A stretch of DNA of 64,000 nt from CAWHNT01 sp963830775 (GTDB lineage: Bacteria > Pseudomonadota > Alphaproteobacteria > Geminicoccales > Geminicoccaceae), in the NCBI GenBank assembly GCA_963830775.1, contig CAWHNT010000024.1, forward strand, positions 331,753 to 395,752, read 5' to 3'. Shown here in pieces: positions 47,850 to 57,122 of this stretch (within the stretch, counting starts at the first letter, position 1; the number at the start of each line of letters is the position of its first letter). The notes beneath the pieces are model-generated. The model worked only from the letters and a program-made list of their open reading frames with translations, was not told the origin of the DNA and ran no database searches. A program made the position numbers and the translations under genes.

Positions 47850-49919
47850 TTAATATTTCGAAATGAGCCGCATCTCAAGTAAATCAAATGGAAGATGATG
47901 GGCAGGCGCCGATCCGGCCGGGGTCATAGCAGCCGAGGCCTCAAAATCGCGGCGAAGTTCAGGGCGGCCACAGTCGCGGCCGGGGCACGCCCATGTCTCC
48001 GGCCGGTGAAACGAGCCGAAACAGTTGCTACGCTGCGGTCGAGGATCGCTCGCGCATGAGTTGCGAACTCTTCCGGCGGCGGGGCTGCCCGGATCCAGCC
48101 GCCTCAGCCACCCTGCCCACGCGGCCTCCAATGGCTCGCTCAGCACCCGGCGCTGGCCGGGGTCGATGCGCAGGCGCTGCTCGTGGAAGCGCGCGACGCT
48201 GGGCTTGTGGGCGATGCTGACCAGCGTCGCATCCGGCAGCCGCGCGTCGAGCAGCTCATAGAGCCGGGTCTCGGTCGCCTCATCCAGCGCCGAGGTCGCC
48301 TCGTCGAGGAACAGCCAGTCGGGCCGCACCAGCACGGCCCGCGCGAAGGCCAAGCGCTGCTGCTCGCCGCCCGAGAGCATGAGCGACCAGTTGGCACTCT
48401 CGTCCAGCCGCTCGGTCAATTGCTCGAGCTGGCAGACGGCCAGCGCCTCCGCGATCTCCCGGTCATCATGCGCACCGGGCGCGTCGGGGTAGCATAGTGC
48501 CTCGCGCAGCGTGCCGATCGGGATGTAGGGCCGCTGCGGCAGAAACAGGACGCGGGCGTCAGCCGGCAGGCTCACCGTGCCCCGACCGAAGGGCCACAAG
48601 CCAGCAAGCACGCGAAAGAGCGTGGTCTTGCCGCTGCCCGAAGGGCCCTGGAGGATGATCTTCTGGCCCGGGGCGATGCCGACATCCACGCCCTCGAGCA
48701 GCAGGTGCCCGTTCGGCAGCAGCACGTCGACGTCCCTGACCTCGAGGCCGGGCTGGCTGCCGACCGTGACCGTGAGCTCGCGGGAGTCCAGGCGCGCCTC
48801 CTGCTTCGCCCGCGCCATGGCCTCGCTGAAGGTGGTGAGCCGGTCGGTGGTGGCTTTCCAGTCGGCGAGCGTCGGCCAGGCATCGACGAACCAGGACAGC
48901 GAGCCCTGCACATAGCCGAAGGCGCTGGCGGTCTGGGTCAGGACGCCCAGCGGCACCTCGCCGGCGAAGTAGCGCGGGCTTGCCACCAGGATCGGGAAGA
49001 TGCTGGCGACCTGGCCATAGAAGGCGGTGAGCCAGGTCAGCCGCTTGTTGTAGACCATGTACCACCACCAGGTCTCGTAGATGCGCCCGAACGCATCCCG
49101 CAGACGGCGGCGCTCGTCCCCTTCGCCCTTGTAGAGGGCGATGCTCTCCGCGTTCTCGCGCACCCGGGTCATCCGGAAGCGGAAATCGGCGTTGTAGCGC
49201 TCGAGGTTGAAGTTCACCTGCACCAGCGGACGGCCGATCTTCCAGGTGAGCCAGGAGCCGATGGCGCTGTAGATGATGGCCACCCACATCATGTAGCCGG
49301 GGATCTGGATGCCGCCGAAGATCGGCAGGACATAGGCGCCGGAGAGCTGCCACAGCACCACGGTGAAGGTGACGAGGGTCATCACCTCGGAGAGAAGACC
49401 CAGGACGATGGTGAGCGTCTGCTGGGTGAAGAAGTTGACGTCCTGCTCGATCCGCTGCTCGGGATTGTCGGCACCGTGGCTGACCAGCTCCATGCGGTAA
49501 TAGGTGCGGTCGGAGAGCCAGTCGCCGAAGTAGCTCTCGGTGAGCCAGCGCCGCCAGCGGATGGTGAGGAGCTGGCGCAGCCAGAGCCGGTACACGGCGA
49601 CGACGATCAGGATGGCGACGAGCCAGGTCCAGTACCAGAGCTCGGCCACGAAGGCCGCCTGGTCCTTCTCCTGCAGCGCGTTGTAGAACCGCGCGTTCCA
49701 GTCGTTGAGCAGCTTGCTCATGTAGACGATGAAGACCGCGAGCCCGACGATCAGGGCCAGCAGCCCGCGCGCGATCCACTTCTCCCGCACGAGAACGCTG
49801 AAGCCCAGGAAGCGGACCTCGCTCTTGTCCTCCGCCCACCAATAGGGGGCCGCCAGCTTCCACAGCTTGGCGAGGAAGCCGCGCGCGGCCGCGACGCGGT
49901 TGGTGAGGCTCTCGGGCAT
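47850..49919 (-). CDS. SbmA/BacA-like ABC transporter (fused permease-ATPase)
   Basis: Inner-membrane transporter of the ABC_membrane_2 type, a family that includes YddA and mycobacterial Rv1819c and moves peptides or cobalamin-like compounds. The 689-residue product has about six helices in residues 40-330 (LLALIVGLAVFIVYMSKLLN; GGIQIPGYMMWVAIIYSAIG). An ATPase follows with GPSGSGKTTLF, LSGGEQQRLAFARA and FLDEATSALDE. The last 70 or so residues, after WLRRLDPGSPAAG, are Cys/Arg-rich and unlike the family, so a late frameshift is possible. It is 142 bp upstream of the kamA-like gene on the same strand. Confidence 0.92.
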   Translation of the reverse strand: MPESLTNRVAAARGFLAKLWKLAAPYWWAEDKSEVRFLGFSVLVREKWIARGLLALIVGLAVFIVYMSKLLNDWNARFYNALQEKDQAAFVAELWYWTWLVAILIVVAVYRLWLRQLLTIRWRRWLTESYFGDWLSDRTYYRMELVSHGADNPEQRIEQDVNFFTQQTLTIVLGLLSEVMTLVTFTVVLWQLSGAYVLPIFGGIQIPGYMMWVAIIYSAIGSWLTWKIGRPLVQVNFNLERYNADFRFRMTRVRENAESIALYKGEGDERRRLRDAFGRIYETWWWYMVYNKRLTWLTAFYGQVASIFPILVASPRYFAGEVPLGVLTQTASAFGYVQGSLSWFVDAWPTLADWKATTDRLTTFSEAMARAKQEARLDSRELTVTVGSQPGLEVRDVDVLLPNGHLLLEGVDVGIAPGQKIILQGPSGSGKTTLFRVLAGLWPFGRGTVSLPADARVLFLPQRPYIPIGTLREALCYPDAPGAHDDREIAEALAVCQLEQLTERLDESANWSLMLSGGEQQRLAFARAVLVRPDWLFLDEATSALDEATETRLYELLDARLPDATLVSIAHKPSVARFHEQRLRIDPGQRRVLSEPLEAAWAGWLRRLDPGSPAAGRVRNSCASDPRPQRSNCFGSFHRPETWACPGRDCGRPELRRDFEASAAMTPAGSAPAHHLPFDLLEMRLISKY

Positions 49920-50002
49920 GAGGGCTTCCGGCTTCTCCGTGCCGGCACGGCACGCGGCGGCGGGTTAGCCGTATCCGCCCCTGCCAGCAAGCGCCCTCAC
50001 GC

Positions 50003-50635
50003 TCAAGGTGCGGGCGTCGGCTCCAGAACGCCGACCACGGCACCCACCAGGAGAGCGCTCGACCAGGCGCCGGGATCGAGGTGGTTGACCGAGGCCTCGC
50101 CCAGGCCAGCCGCGAGCCCGTGCCGCGCCGCGACCCGGCTCGTGCGGTGCAGCCCGTGCGCCGCTGCCGCCATCACCCGACTGCCCAGCCCCTCCATTCG
50201 GCCTTCGGCAGCACCCGCGCTCAGCGCCTGCGCCACCGGCCCCAGCACGTCGAGCAGGGTCTTCTCGCCCACGCGCGCCCCGCCGGCAGTCTGCGCCGCC
50301 TCCACCCCGGCCCTCACCATGGCCGCCAGTGCCGCGACATCGACGGCACCCTCCGGTGCCGCACCCGCCATGCCCTTCAGGAAGGCGGCATAGATCCGGC
50401 CGCCATCGCCGCCGGTCTCGCTCGCGATCAGCCCCGCCAGCGAGCGGAGTGCCTGCGGCAGGCCGGCGGCCGCGAGCTCGCCCTTGCGCGCCACGGCGGC
50501 GGCGAGGCCGCGCGCGAGGTTGGTGCCATGGTCGCCATCGCCGATGGCGGCATCGAGCAGGTCGAGTTCGCCCGCGCGCTCGGCGATCACATTGGCCGCC
50601 GCGTCGAGAATGCGGACCAGCTGCACCTCGCTCAT
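50003..50635 (-). CDS. DhaL-like dihydroxyacetone kinase ADP-binding subunit
   Basis: From ATG 50635 (GGAGGAGGGC upstream) it has 210 residues with the nucleotide/Mg motif LDAAIGDGDHGTNLARG and the family end EASVNHLDPGAWSSALLVGA. Normally DhaL works with DhaK, which holds the substrate. No dhaK or PTS-type dhaM is seen in the window, so its partner is elsewhere or it has another use. Confidence 0.88.
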   Translation of the reverse strand: MSEVQLVRILDAAANVIAERAGELDLLDAAIGDGDHGTNLARGLAAAVARKGELAAAGLPQALRSLAGLIASETGGDGGRIYAAFLKGMAGAAPEGAVDVAALAAMVRAGVEAAQTAGGARVGEKTLLDVLGPVAQALSAGAAEGRMEGLGSRVMAAAAHGLHRTSRVAARHGLAAGLGEASVNHLDPGAWSSALLVGAVVGVLEPTPAP

Positions 50636-50779
50636 GCCCTCCTCCCCGTCAGCCTTCTTCACGCCCCGACTATGGACGGTCCCTGCGGCCGGTCAACCGG
50701 CGCTGCTGCGCCGTCGCACCGGGTGAGCTATCGACGGCTCACGCCCGCCATCATTCCAAGGCGAGGAGGAGCCAGCGTC

Positions 50780-53173
50780 ATGGCCTTGCGCAGCCTGCGC
50801 CAGCTCGTGGAGCCGGAGCGGATCGTCGCGGTGGCCCCAGTCGGGGCCATGCCGGCCTGGGCGCTGCGGGCCGAGCGCAACCTCTTCGCCGCCACCACCG
50901 AGGTCGAGCGCTATGCCGTCGGGACCGCCGGGGCCGCACCATCCGACCGCGTCCTCGCCTCGTTGGACCACCTCCCGGCCGGCCCTTTCCTCGCCCTCGT
51001 CAGCCTCCCCCAGCCCGACCTCCCGGCCCTCCTGGACGGCCTGCACGCCCACGGCTGCCGCGCCGCCGTCCTCGTGGGCGGCGCCATGCCGCTGCCGGAG
51101 CGTCACGCCCTCCAGGCCCAGGCACGCCGCCTCGACATCCGTCTCCTGGGCCCCACCCAGATGGGCCTCCTGCTGCCGCACCAGGGCCTCAGCCTCGGTG
51201 CCGCCGCGGCCCTTCCGCCAGCCGGCGAGCTCGCCTTCCTGGCCCAGTCGGACGCGCTCACCACCGCCATGCTGGACTGGGCCGCCGCCCACGGCATCGG
51301 CTTCTCGCTGGTGGCCTCGCTCGGCGACAGCATGGAGGTGAAGCTGGGCGACCTGCTCGACCATCTGGCCCTCGACCCTGCGACCCGGATCATCCTCCTC
51401 CAGCTGGAAGGCATCAGCGACGCCCGCCGCTTCATGTCGGCTGCCCGTGCCGCCGCCCGCGCCAAGCCGGTGATCGCCATCCGCAGCGGCCGCTACACCG
51501 CCCTGGGCGACGATCACGACCCCGCCCGGCTGCGCGCCCACGACGACGCCTACGAGGCCGCCTTCCGCCGCGCCGGCATGCTCCGGGTCCGCCGCATCGA
51601 GGAGCTGTTCGCCACCGCCGGCACGCTCGCCGCCAGCGCCGGCCACCGCCGCTCCCGCCTGCGCCAGGGCCGCCTCGCCATCGTCAGCAACGGCCGCGGC
51701 CCCGCCCTCCTCGCGGCCGACCTCCTGGCCGAGCGCGGCCATGGCCCCGCCCGCACCCAGGATCTCGGCCTCGAAGCCGCACCCGGCGCCTTCGCCGCCG
51801 CGGTCCAGCCGCTCCTGCGCGATCCGGCCTGCGACGCCGTGCTGGTCCTCTTCGCGCCTGCGGTCGTGGCCCCGCCCGAGCGCTATGCCCAGGCCGTGAC
51901 CGCCCTCCAGCCGCAGGCCCGCGACGCCGGCCGCCTCCTCCTCGCGGCCTGGCTCGGCGAGGCCGCGGTGCAGCCCGCGCGCCGCCTCCTGGCCGACGCC
52001 GGCGTCCCCGCCTACGCCACGCCCGAGGCCGCGGTGCAGGCCTTCCTCGACATCGTCAGCTTCAAGCGCCGCCAGCTCGCCCTGCAGCAGGTCTGCACCT
52101 CCGCCCCGCCGGGTGGAGCACCCGAGCGCGAGGCCGCCGCAGCGCTGGTCGGCACCGCCTTGGCCGCCGGCCTGCGGACGCTGGACGAGACCCGGGCCCG
52201 GGCATTGCTGGCAACCTACGGCCTGCCGCCCTTCGCCACGGCCCAGCCGCCCACCGGCCCGCTCGAGCTCGTGCTCGCCATGGCGCTCGATTCCACCTTC
52301 GGCCCGGTCCTCCGCCTGGCGCAGGGCGCCCCCGGCCGCGGCCTGATCGGCGAGCCCGCCACGGCCCTGCCGCCGCTCAACGGCACCCTGGCCCTGGACA
52401 TGCTCCAGGAGACGCCGCTCGGCCGCACGCTGCTCAAGGCCGGCGACCGCCAGCTCCCCGAGCCGCGCCCGGTGATCGAGGCCCTGGTCCGCCTCTCCGA
52501 GCTGGTCGTGGACCGCCCGGAGATCGCCGGCATCGAGCTCGAGCTCCGCCTCTCCTTGGAACACGGCCTCGAGACCCTCTCCGCCCGGATCGACCTCGCC
52601 CCGGTCCCGCCCGGCACCGACCCCACCGCCCGCCTCGCGATCCGCCCCTACCCGGTCGAGCTGGAAGAGGAGGTGACCACCGAGGACGGCCAGCGCTTCA
52701 CCCTGCGCCCGATCCGCCCCGAGGATGCGGCAGCCCTCCAGCGCGGCTTCAGGCGCCTCACCGCCGACGACGTCCGCCGCCGCTTCTTCGCCCCGTTGCG
52801 CGAGCTCACGCCCGAGGCCGCCGCCCGCCTGAGCCAGATCGACTACGACCGCGAGCTCGTCCTCGTCATCGAGGACCCGGCCTCCCCGGGCGACCTCCTG
52901 GGCGGTGCCCGCATCATCATGGACCCCGACCGCCGCCGCGCCGAGTTCGCCGCCACCATCCGCTCCGACCAGCAGGGCCGCGGCCTCGGCCGCCTCGCCC
53001 TGGAGCGCGTGCTCGACCACGCCCGCCGCCGCGGCGTCGAGGAGGTCTGGGGCAGCATCCTCGCCGACAACCAGGCCATGCAGGGCCTCGCCACCGACCT
53101 CGGCCTCACCCTGGGCCGCGACCCCGACGAGCCGGACGCGGTGATCGCCAGCAAGCGCCTCGTCCCTGCTTGA
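50780..53173 (+). CDS. Acyl-CoA synthetase-like / GNAT protein acetyltransferase (Pat-like)
   Basis: Multidomain protein like Pat/PatZ, which acetylates lysines of metabolic enzymes. The 797-residue product has an N-terminal CoA-binding and succinyl-CoA-ligase-like part (residues 1-450). A degenerate ATP-grasp segment follows (ALLATYGLPPFATAQPPTGP). A C-terminal GNAT domain comes next (FTLRPIRPEDAAALQRGFR; RSDQQGRGLGRLALERVLD). It is shorter than typical PatZ. ATG 50780 has GAGGAGGA before it. Divergent from the DhaL gene. Confidence 0.88.
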   Translation: MALRSLRQLVEPERIVAVAPVGAMPAWALRAERNLFAATTEVERYAVGTAGAAPSDRVLASLDHLPAGPFLALVSLPQPDLPALLDGLHAHGCRAAVLVGGAMPLPERHALQAQARRLDIRLLGPTQMGLLLPHQGLSLGAAAALPPAGELAFLAQSDALTTAMLDWAAAHGIGFSLVASLGDSMEVKLGDLLDHLALDPATRIILLQLEGISDARRFMSAARAAARAKPVIAIRSGRYTALGDDHDPARLRAHDDAYEAAFRRAGMLRVRRIEELFATAGTLAASAGHRRSRLRQGRLAIVSNGRGPALLAADLLAERGHGPARTQDLGLEAAPGAFAAAVQPLLRDPACDAVLVLFAPAVVAPPERYAQAVTALQPQARDAGRLLLAAWLGEAAVQPARRLLADAGVPAYATPEAAVQAFLDIVSFKRRQLALQQVCTSAPPGGAPEREAAAALVGTALAAGLRTLDETRARALLATYGLPPFATAQPPTGPLELVLAMALDSTFGPVLRLAQGAPGRGLIGEPATALPPLNGTLALDMLQETPLGRTLLKAGDRQLPEPRPVIEALVRLSELVVDRPEIAGIELELRLSLEHGLETLSARIDLAPVPPGTDPTARLAIRPYPVELEEEVTTEDGQRFTLRPIRPEDAAALQRGFRRLTADDVRRRFFAPLRELTPEAAARLSQIDYDRELVLVIEDPASPGDLLGGARIIMDPDRRRAEFAATIRSDQQGRGLGRLALERVLDHARRRGVEEVWGSILADNQAMQGLATDLGLTLGRDPDEPDAVIASKRLVPA

Positions 53174-53375
53174 GCGCTGGCAGGCAGCAGAAGATGCCCA
53201 TGGCCAGCCGTCCGACCTGGCAGGAAAGAAGACCAGAAACACGTTTCTTAAACCATTCTCCGGCCTTGGCTCTTCTGCGCAGGCCGGCCCCTGCGATGAT
53301 CGCGAATCAAGGCCACTAGGACAAAAAGGGCCGTCCAACAGGACAACGCTTGCTGTTCATTTGTAAGTCATTAAC

Positions 53376-55583
53376 ATGTGTGTGCAATATTACCTTAGAG
53401 TTGAAACGGCATCCAAATGGTACGGGCAGCGCCGGCGCCGCGGCAACGCTGATCTCGGAACGGGGGCAGGTGCGGCAGCATGCGGGAATGTGGCGAAGCG
53501 CCTGTCCTGGACCCGGTGCCCTGCGCCGGTGCTGGCTGAGCCCGGGAACGTGCCTGAGCCGGCCGCCCTCGACGCCGCTGTCGAGCTGGTGACCAGCGCC
53601 GAGGAGCTCGCCGCCGCGGATCAGCGCATGGCCCTCGCGGAGGGCCGCCTCGTCCGCCAGGTCGAGATCATCTCCCGCCTGACGACCCTCGGCCACGACA
53701 CTTCCCTGGCCGAGCAGCTCCTGCAGCAGATGCGGCTGGCGCTGGGCCTCATGCGCGAGCGTCGCCGGCTGCTCCTGCGGGGGATCATCCAGGGCAGACG
53801 GGCGGCGGAAGCCTTGCGCCGGAGCGAGCGGCGGTTTCGCGACTTCGCCGCCGCGGGCTCGGATTGGTTCTGGGAGACCGATGCAGCCCACAGGTTCATC
53901 TGGCTGTCGCCCAACGTCGAGGGACGCACCGGTGCCGCACCCGAAAGGTATTATGGCAAGACGCCGCTCGAGCTGATCGCACCCGGTGCCGACCCCGCCG
54001 AGATCGACAGGCACCGCCTTACGATCGCTGCCCGTAAGCAGTTCCATGACCTCGAATATCTCTGGCACGGCCCCGGCGGCGACATCTGGCTGAGCGCCAG
54101 CGGCATCCCGGTGTTCGACGACGACGGAGGCTTCTCGGGCTACCGCGGCACCTGCCGTGACATCACGGACAAGCGGCGCGGCGAGGAGCGCCTGCGCCAT
54201 CTGGTCCACCACGACGACCTCACCGGGATCCCCAACCGGCTGCTGCTCCTCGACCGGCTCGAGCGGGCGATCGCCGCCGCGCAGCGCGAGGGCGAGGTGG
54301 TGTCGGTGACCCTTTTCGATCTCGACGGCTTCAAGGAGGTGAACGACACGCTGGGCCACGCCACGGGCGACCTCCTCCTGCGGGCCGTGGCGCAGCGGAT
54401 CACCGCTGCCATGCGCGCCACCGACACCCTGGCCCGGCTGGGCGGGGACGAGTTCGCCATCGTCCACCCCGCGATCCGCCAGCCCGAGGATGTCGCCGCC
54501 CTGGCCGACAAGATCCTGGCCACGTTCGCAGCACCCTTCGCGCTCGACGGCCACGAGGTGCAGGCCTCGGCCAGCCTGGGCGTCGCCCTGTTCCCGCAGG
54601 ACGGAGACAAGTCCGACGTCCTGCTCAGGAACGCGGACCTGGCACTCTACCGGGCCAAGGCCGACGGCCGCGCCCGCATCCATTTCTTCGAGCCCGCCAT
54701 GGACGAGGCGGCGCAGACGCGCCGGCGGCTCGAGCGCGAGCTCCGCCAGGCGCTGGCGAAAAGGGAGCTCGTGCTGCACTACCAGCCGCAGCTCGAGCTC
54801 GCGACCGGGCGCTTCACCCGGGTGGAAGCGCTCGTGCGCTGGAACCATCCCAAGCGCGGACTGGTCATGCCCGGCGAGTTCATCCCCCTGGCCGAGGCCA
54901 CGGGCCTGATCCGGCCGCTCGGCGACTGGGTCTTGCGCGAGGCCTGCCGGCAGGCAAGCCTGTGGAAGGAGCGCGGCTGGCAGCTGAACATGGCGGTCAA
55001 CATCTCGCCGGTGCAGCTGCGCAACGGCCATCTCCTCTCGGTGGTCGGCGACGCGCTCCACCAGGCGGGGCTCGAGCCGGCACGGCTGGAGCTGGAGATC
55101 ACCGAGACCGTCCTGATCGAGAGCATCGAGCGCGAGCTGGGGCGCCTGCCGCGCGACAAGCACGACGCCGGCCTCATCCTGCGCGAGCTCTCGACCCGCG
55201 GGATCCGGCTGGCGATCGACGATTTCGGCGTCGGCTACAGCTCGCTCGCCTACCTCAAGTACCTGCCGGTGCAGACGATCAAGATCGACCGCTCGTTCCT
55301 GCAGGGGATCGGCGTCGACCCCGCGGCCGAGGCCCTGCTGCGGGCGATCGTGGCCCTGGGCCGCAGCCTCGGCAAGCGGCTGGTGGCCGAAGGGGTGGAG
55401 AACGATCGTCAGCTCGCCTTCGTCCGCGAGCTGGGCTGCGACAAGGCGCAGGGCTTCCACATCGCACGGCCCCGGCCGGCGGCCGAGATCGAGCGCCTCC
55501 TCGCCCCTCCAGCCTCTAGGTCGGCGGCAGGAACTCCACATCGTGCAGGCGCGACAGCCGCACCGCCTCCTCCAGGTCCGTGA
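53376..55583 (+). CDS. PAS-GGDEF-EAL cyclic-di-GMP protein
   Basis: Makes or breaks cyclic di-GMP. The PAS domain is around residues 150-265 (FAAAGSDWFWETDAAHRFIW). The GGDEF domain has an intact RLGGDEF with an RATD inhibitory site five residues before it. The EAL domain includes VEALVRWN, IDDFGVGYSSLAYLKYL and IKIDRSFL, so both activities look possible. A loop insertion (GRLPRDKHDAG) follows the ITETVLIES motif. The first 57 residues are not protein-like, and a GTG at 53549 (VPEPAALDAAVEL) is a better start. The 3' end overlaps the convergent cupin gene. Confidence 0.9.
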   Translation: MCVQYYLRVETASKWYGQRRRRGNADLGTGAGAAACGNVAKRLSWTRCPAPVLAEPGNVPEPAALDAAVELVTSAEELAAADQRMALAEGRLVRQVEIISRLTTLGHDTSLAEQLLQQMRLALGLMRERRRLLLRGIIQGRRAAEALRRSERRFRDFAAAGSDWFWETDAAHRFIWLSPNVEGRTGAAPERYYGKTPLELIAPGADPAEIDRHRLTIAARKQFHDLEYLWHGPGGDIWLSASGIPVFDDDGGFSGYRGTCRDITDKRRGEERLRHLVHHDDLTGIPNRLLLLDRLERAIAAAQREGEVVSVTLFDLDGFKEVNDTLGHATGDLLLRAVAQRITAAMRATDTLARLGGDEFAIVHPAIRQPEDVAALADKILATFAAPFALDGHEVQASASLGVALFPQDGDKSDVLLRNADLALYRAKADGRARIHFFEPAMDEAAQTRRRLERELRQALAKRELVLHYQPQLELATGRFTRVEALVRWNHPKRGLVMPGEFIPLAEATGLIRPLGDWVLREACRQASLWKERGWQLNMAVNISPVQLRNGHLLSVVGDALHQAGLEPARLELEITETVLIESIERELGRLPRDKHDAGLILRELSTRGIRLAIDDFGVGYSSLAYLKYLPVQTIKIDRSFLQGIGVDPAAEALLRAIVALGRSLGKRLVAEGVENDRQLAFVRELGCDKAQGFHIARPRPAAEIERLLAPPASRSAAGTPHRAGATAAPPPPGP

Positions 55584-55956
55584 GGTCGTGCAGCTTGTCG
55601 AACAGCGCCCGCAGCCGCCCGCCCGGGCTGACCCAGAACAAGGCCCGCGCCGGCACTGCCTGGTTGTTGTAGTAGGCGTGCGGCACCCCGCGCGGCATCC
55701 GCACGAGATCGCCCACCTTCGCCTGCACCCGCGCCGTCCCGAGCTGGAGGTCGAACACTCCCTCCAGCACGTAGATGAACTCCTCCTGCGTCGGGTGGAT
55801 ATGCGGCGGCACGAAGGTCCCGGGCGGATCGAAGGTCTCGAAGCAGAAGGTCGTCTCGCACTCCGCCTTCAGCCAGTAGCGATGGCCCAGCACGTTCCAC
55901 GCCACCCCGTCCTGCCCGCCGCCGGCCGGCGTGATCCCCGGCACCAGATCCGTCAT
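55516..55956 (-). CDS. Cupin-domain protein
   Basis: Small beta-barrel metal-binding protein. From ATG 55956 (GGGAG upstream) the 146-residue product has the two cupin motifs: PPHIHPTQEEFIYVLEGVFD (motif 1 with the His-His-Glu pattern) and PRGVPHAYYNNQAVPARALF (motif 2 His). A single-domain cupin; reaction unknown. It converges on and overlaps the 3' end of the GGDEF/EAL gene by 68 bp. Confidence 0.88.
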   Translation of the reverse strand: MTDLVPGITPAGGGQDGVAWNVLGHRYWLKAECETTFCFETFDPPGTFVPPHIHPTQEEFIYVLEGVFDLQLGTARVQAKVGDLVRMPRGVPHAYYNNQAVPARALFWVSPGGRLRALFDKLHDLTDLEEAVRLSRLHDVEFLPPT

Positions 55957-56061
55957 CGCCGCACTCCCCTCCCGCTTCAACGCCCGCCCAAGGCTTCCTA
56001 TCTCATCGTTGCCGCCCTGCAAGTGGCGGCCAGAGCAGCCTGATCGGGAGAGGACCAAGCC

Positions 56062-56499
56062 ATGGCAAGCTTGCGACCGTTCGGCTTCATGGGCGGTGCG
56101 GACCCCTTCACCGAGCTCCGCCGCCTGCAGCAGGAGGTGGACCGCGCCCTCGCAACCGGAGCGCGCCAGGGCCCCGCCGCCGGCTTCCCCGCCGTCGACA
56201 TCTACGGCAGTGCCGAGGGCATCGCCGTCCTGGCCGAGCTGCCCGGGGTCGAGAAGGAGGACCTCGACATCCAGGCCCACCGCGACACCCTCACCATCCG
56301 CGGCACCCGCCGGCCCGTCGCCGACAAGGACGCCACCTTCCACCGCCACGAGCGCCGCGCCGGCAGCTTCACCCGCACCATCCAGCTCCCCTTCGCGGTC
56401 GACCCCGCCCGGGTCGAGGCCAGCCTCGAGAACGGCGTGCTCCGCCTCAGCCTCCCCCGCCCGGAGGAGGAGAAGCCCCGCCGCATCGCCATCGGCTGA
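56062..56499 (+). CDS. Hsp20-family small heat-shock protein (first)
   Basis: ATP-independent chaperone that holds unfolding proteins. The 145-residue product has the N-terminal arm with FTELRRLQQEVDRAL, an alpha-crystallin domain (VDIYGSAEGIAVLAELPGV to FAVDPARVEASLENGVLRLS) and the C-terminal IXI-like motif RRIAIG. It is 32 bp upstream of a second Hsp20 gene. This pairing of a class A-like and a class B-like form is common in alphaproteobacteria. No ROSE or fourU RNA thermometer was recognised. Confidence 0.93.
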   Translation: MASLRPFGFMGGADPFTELRRLQQEVDRALATGARQGPAAGFPAVDIYGSAEGIAVLAELPGVEKEDLDIQAHRDTLTIRGTRRPVADKDATFHRHERRAGSFTRTIQLPFAVDPARVEASLENGVLRLSLPRPEEEKPRRIAIG

Positions 56500-56531
56500 C
56501 AGCAGGCAACCAGCATCCAGGGAGCCCCTTC

Positions 56532-56951
56532 ATGCCCGACACCCCCACCACCCCCGAGAGCCAGACCCCCGAGCGCGTCCGCGCCGCCCAGCCGCAAGGC
56601 ACCGAGCGCACCCGCAACCGCCCCGTCTACGCGCCCCGCGTCGACATCGTCGAGACCGCCGACTCCCTCCTGATCCACGCCGACATGCCGGGCGTGACCA
56701 GGGAGACCGTCGAGGTCACCCTCGAGAAGCGCATCCTCAGCATCCGCGCCCGCGCCCAGACCACCGTCCCCGAGGGCCTGGCCCCCCTCTACCTGGAGTA
56801 CGAGCCCGGCGACTACGAGCGCGACTTCACCCTCTCCGACGCCGTCGACCCCTCCGGCATCGAAGCCCGCGTCCGCAGCGGCGTGCTGACGCTGCGCCTG
56901 CCCAAGGCCGGCCCGGCGATGCGGCAGAAGATCGAGGTCCGCGCGGACTGA
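56532..56951 (+). CDS. Hsp20-family small heat-shock protein (second)
   Basis: The 139-residue product has an alpha-crystallin domain (VDIVETADSLLIHADMPGVT to VRSGVLTLRLPKAGPAMRQK) and a Pro/Thr-rich N-terminus. The EPGDYERDFTLSDAVDPSGI segment is typical of the second, divergent Hsp20 of paired loci. It is probably cotranscribed with the first copy and ends before a strong hairpin. Confidence 0.93.
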   Translation: MPDTPTTPESQTPERVRAAQPQGTERTRNRPVYAPRVDIVETADSLLIHADMPGVTRETVEVTLEKRILSIRARAQTTVPEGLAPLYLEYEPGDYERDFTLSDAVDPSGIEARVRSGVLTLRLPKAGPAMRQKIEVRAD

Positions 56952-56957
56952 AGCACG

Positions 56958-56987
56958 GCGGGAGAGGGAGCCCGCTCCCTCTCCCGC
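56958..56987 (+). terminator. Strong hairpin after the Hsp20 pair
   Basis: Arms GCGGGAGAGGGAGC and GCTCCCTCTCCCGC are perfect complements (14 bp) around a two-base loop, seven bases after the stop. No T-run follows, so it may protect the mRNA end or act with Rho, and may be a repeated intergenic palindrome. Confidence 0.55.
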
Positions 56988-57122
56988 ACCCTCACCCACA
57001 ACTACTTGCCGCAGGCCTTACACTTAATAAGCGGGCGGGCCCTGGTGGAGCGGAGGAAGTGTTAAGATATCTGACATCGTGTCCGGTTCTTATGGACCGA
57101 ATATGGTCGACCATCCCTATTG

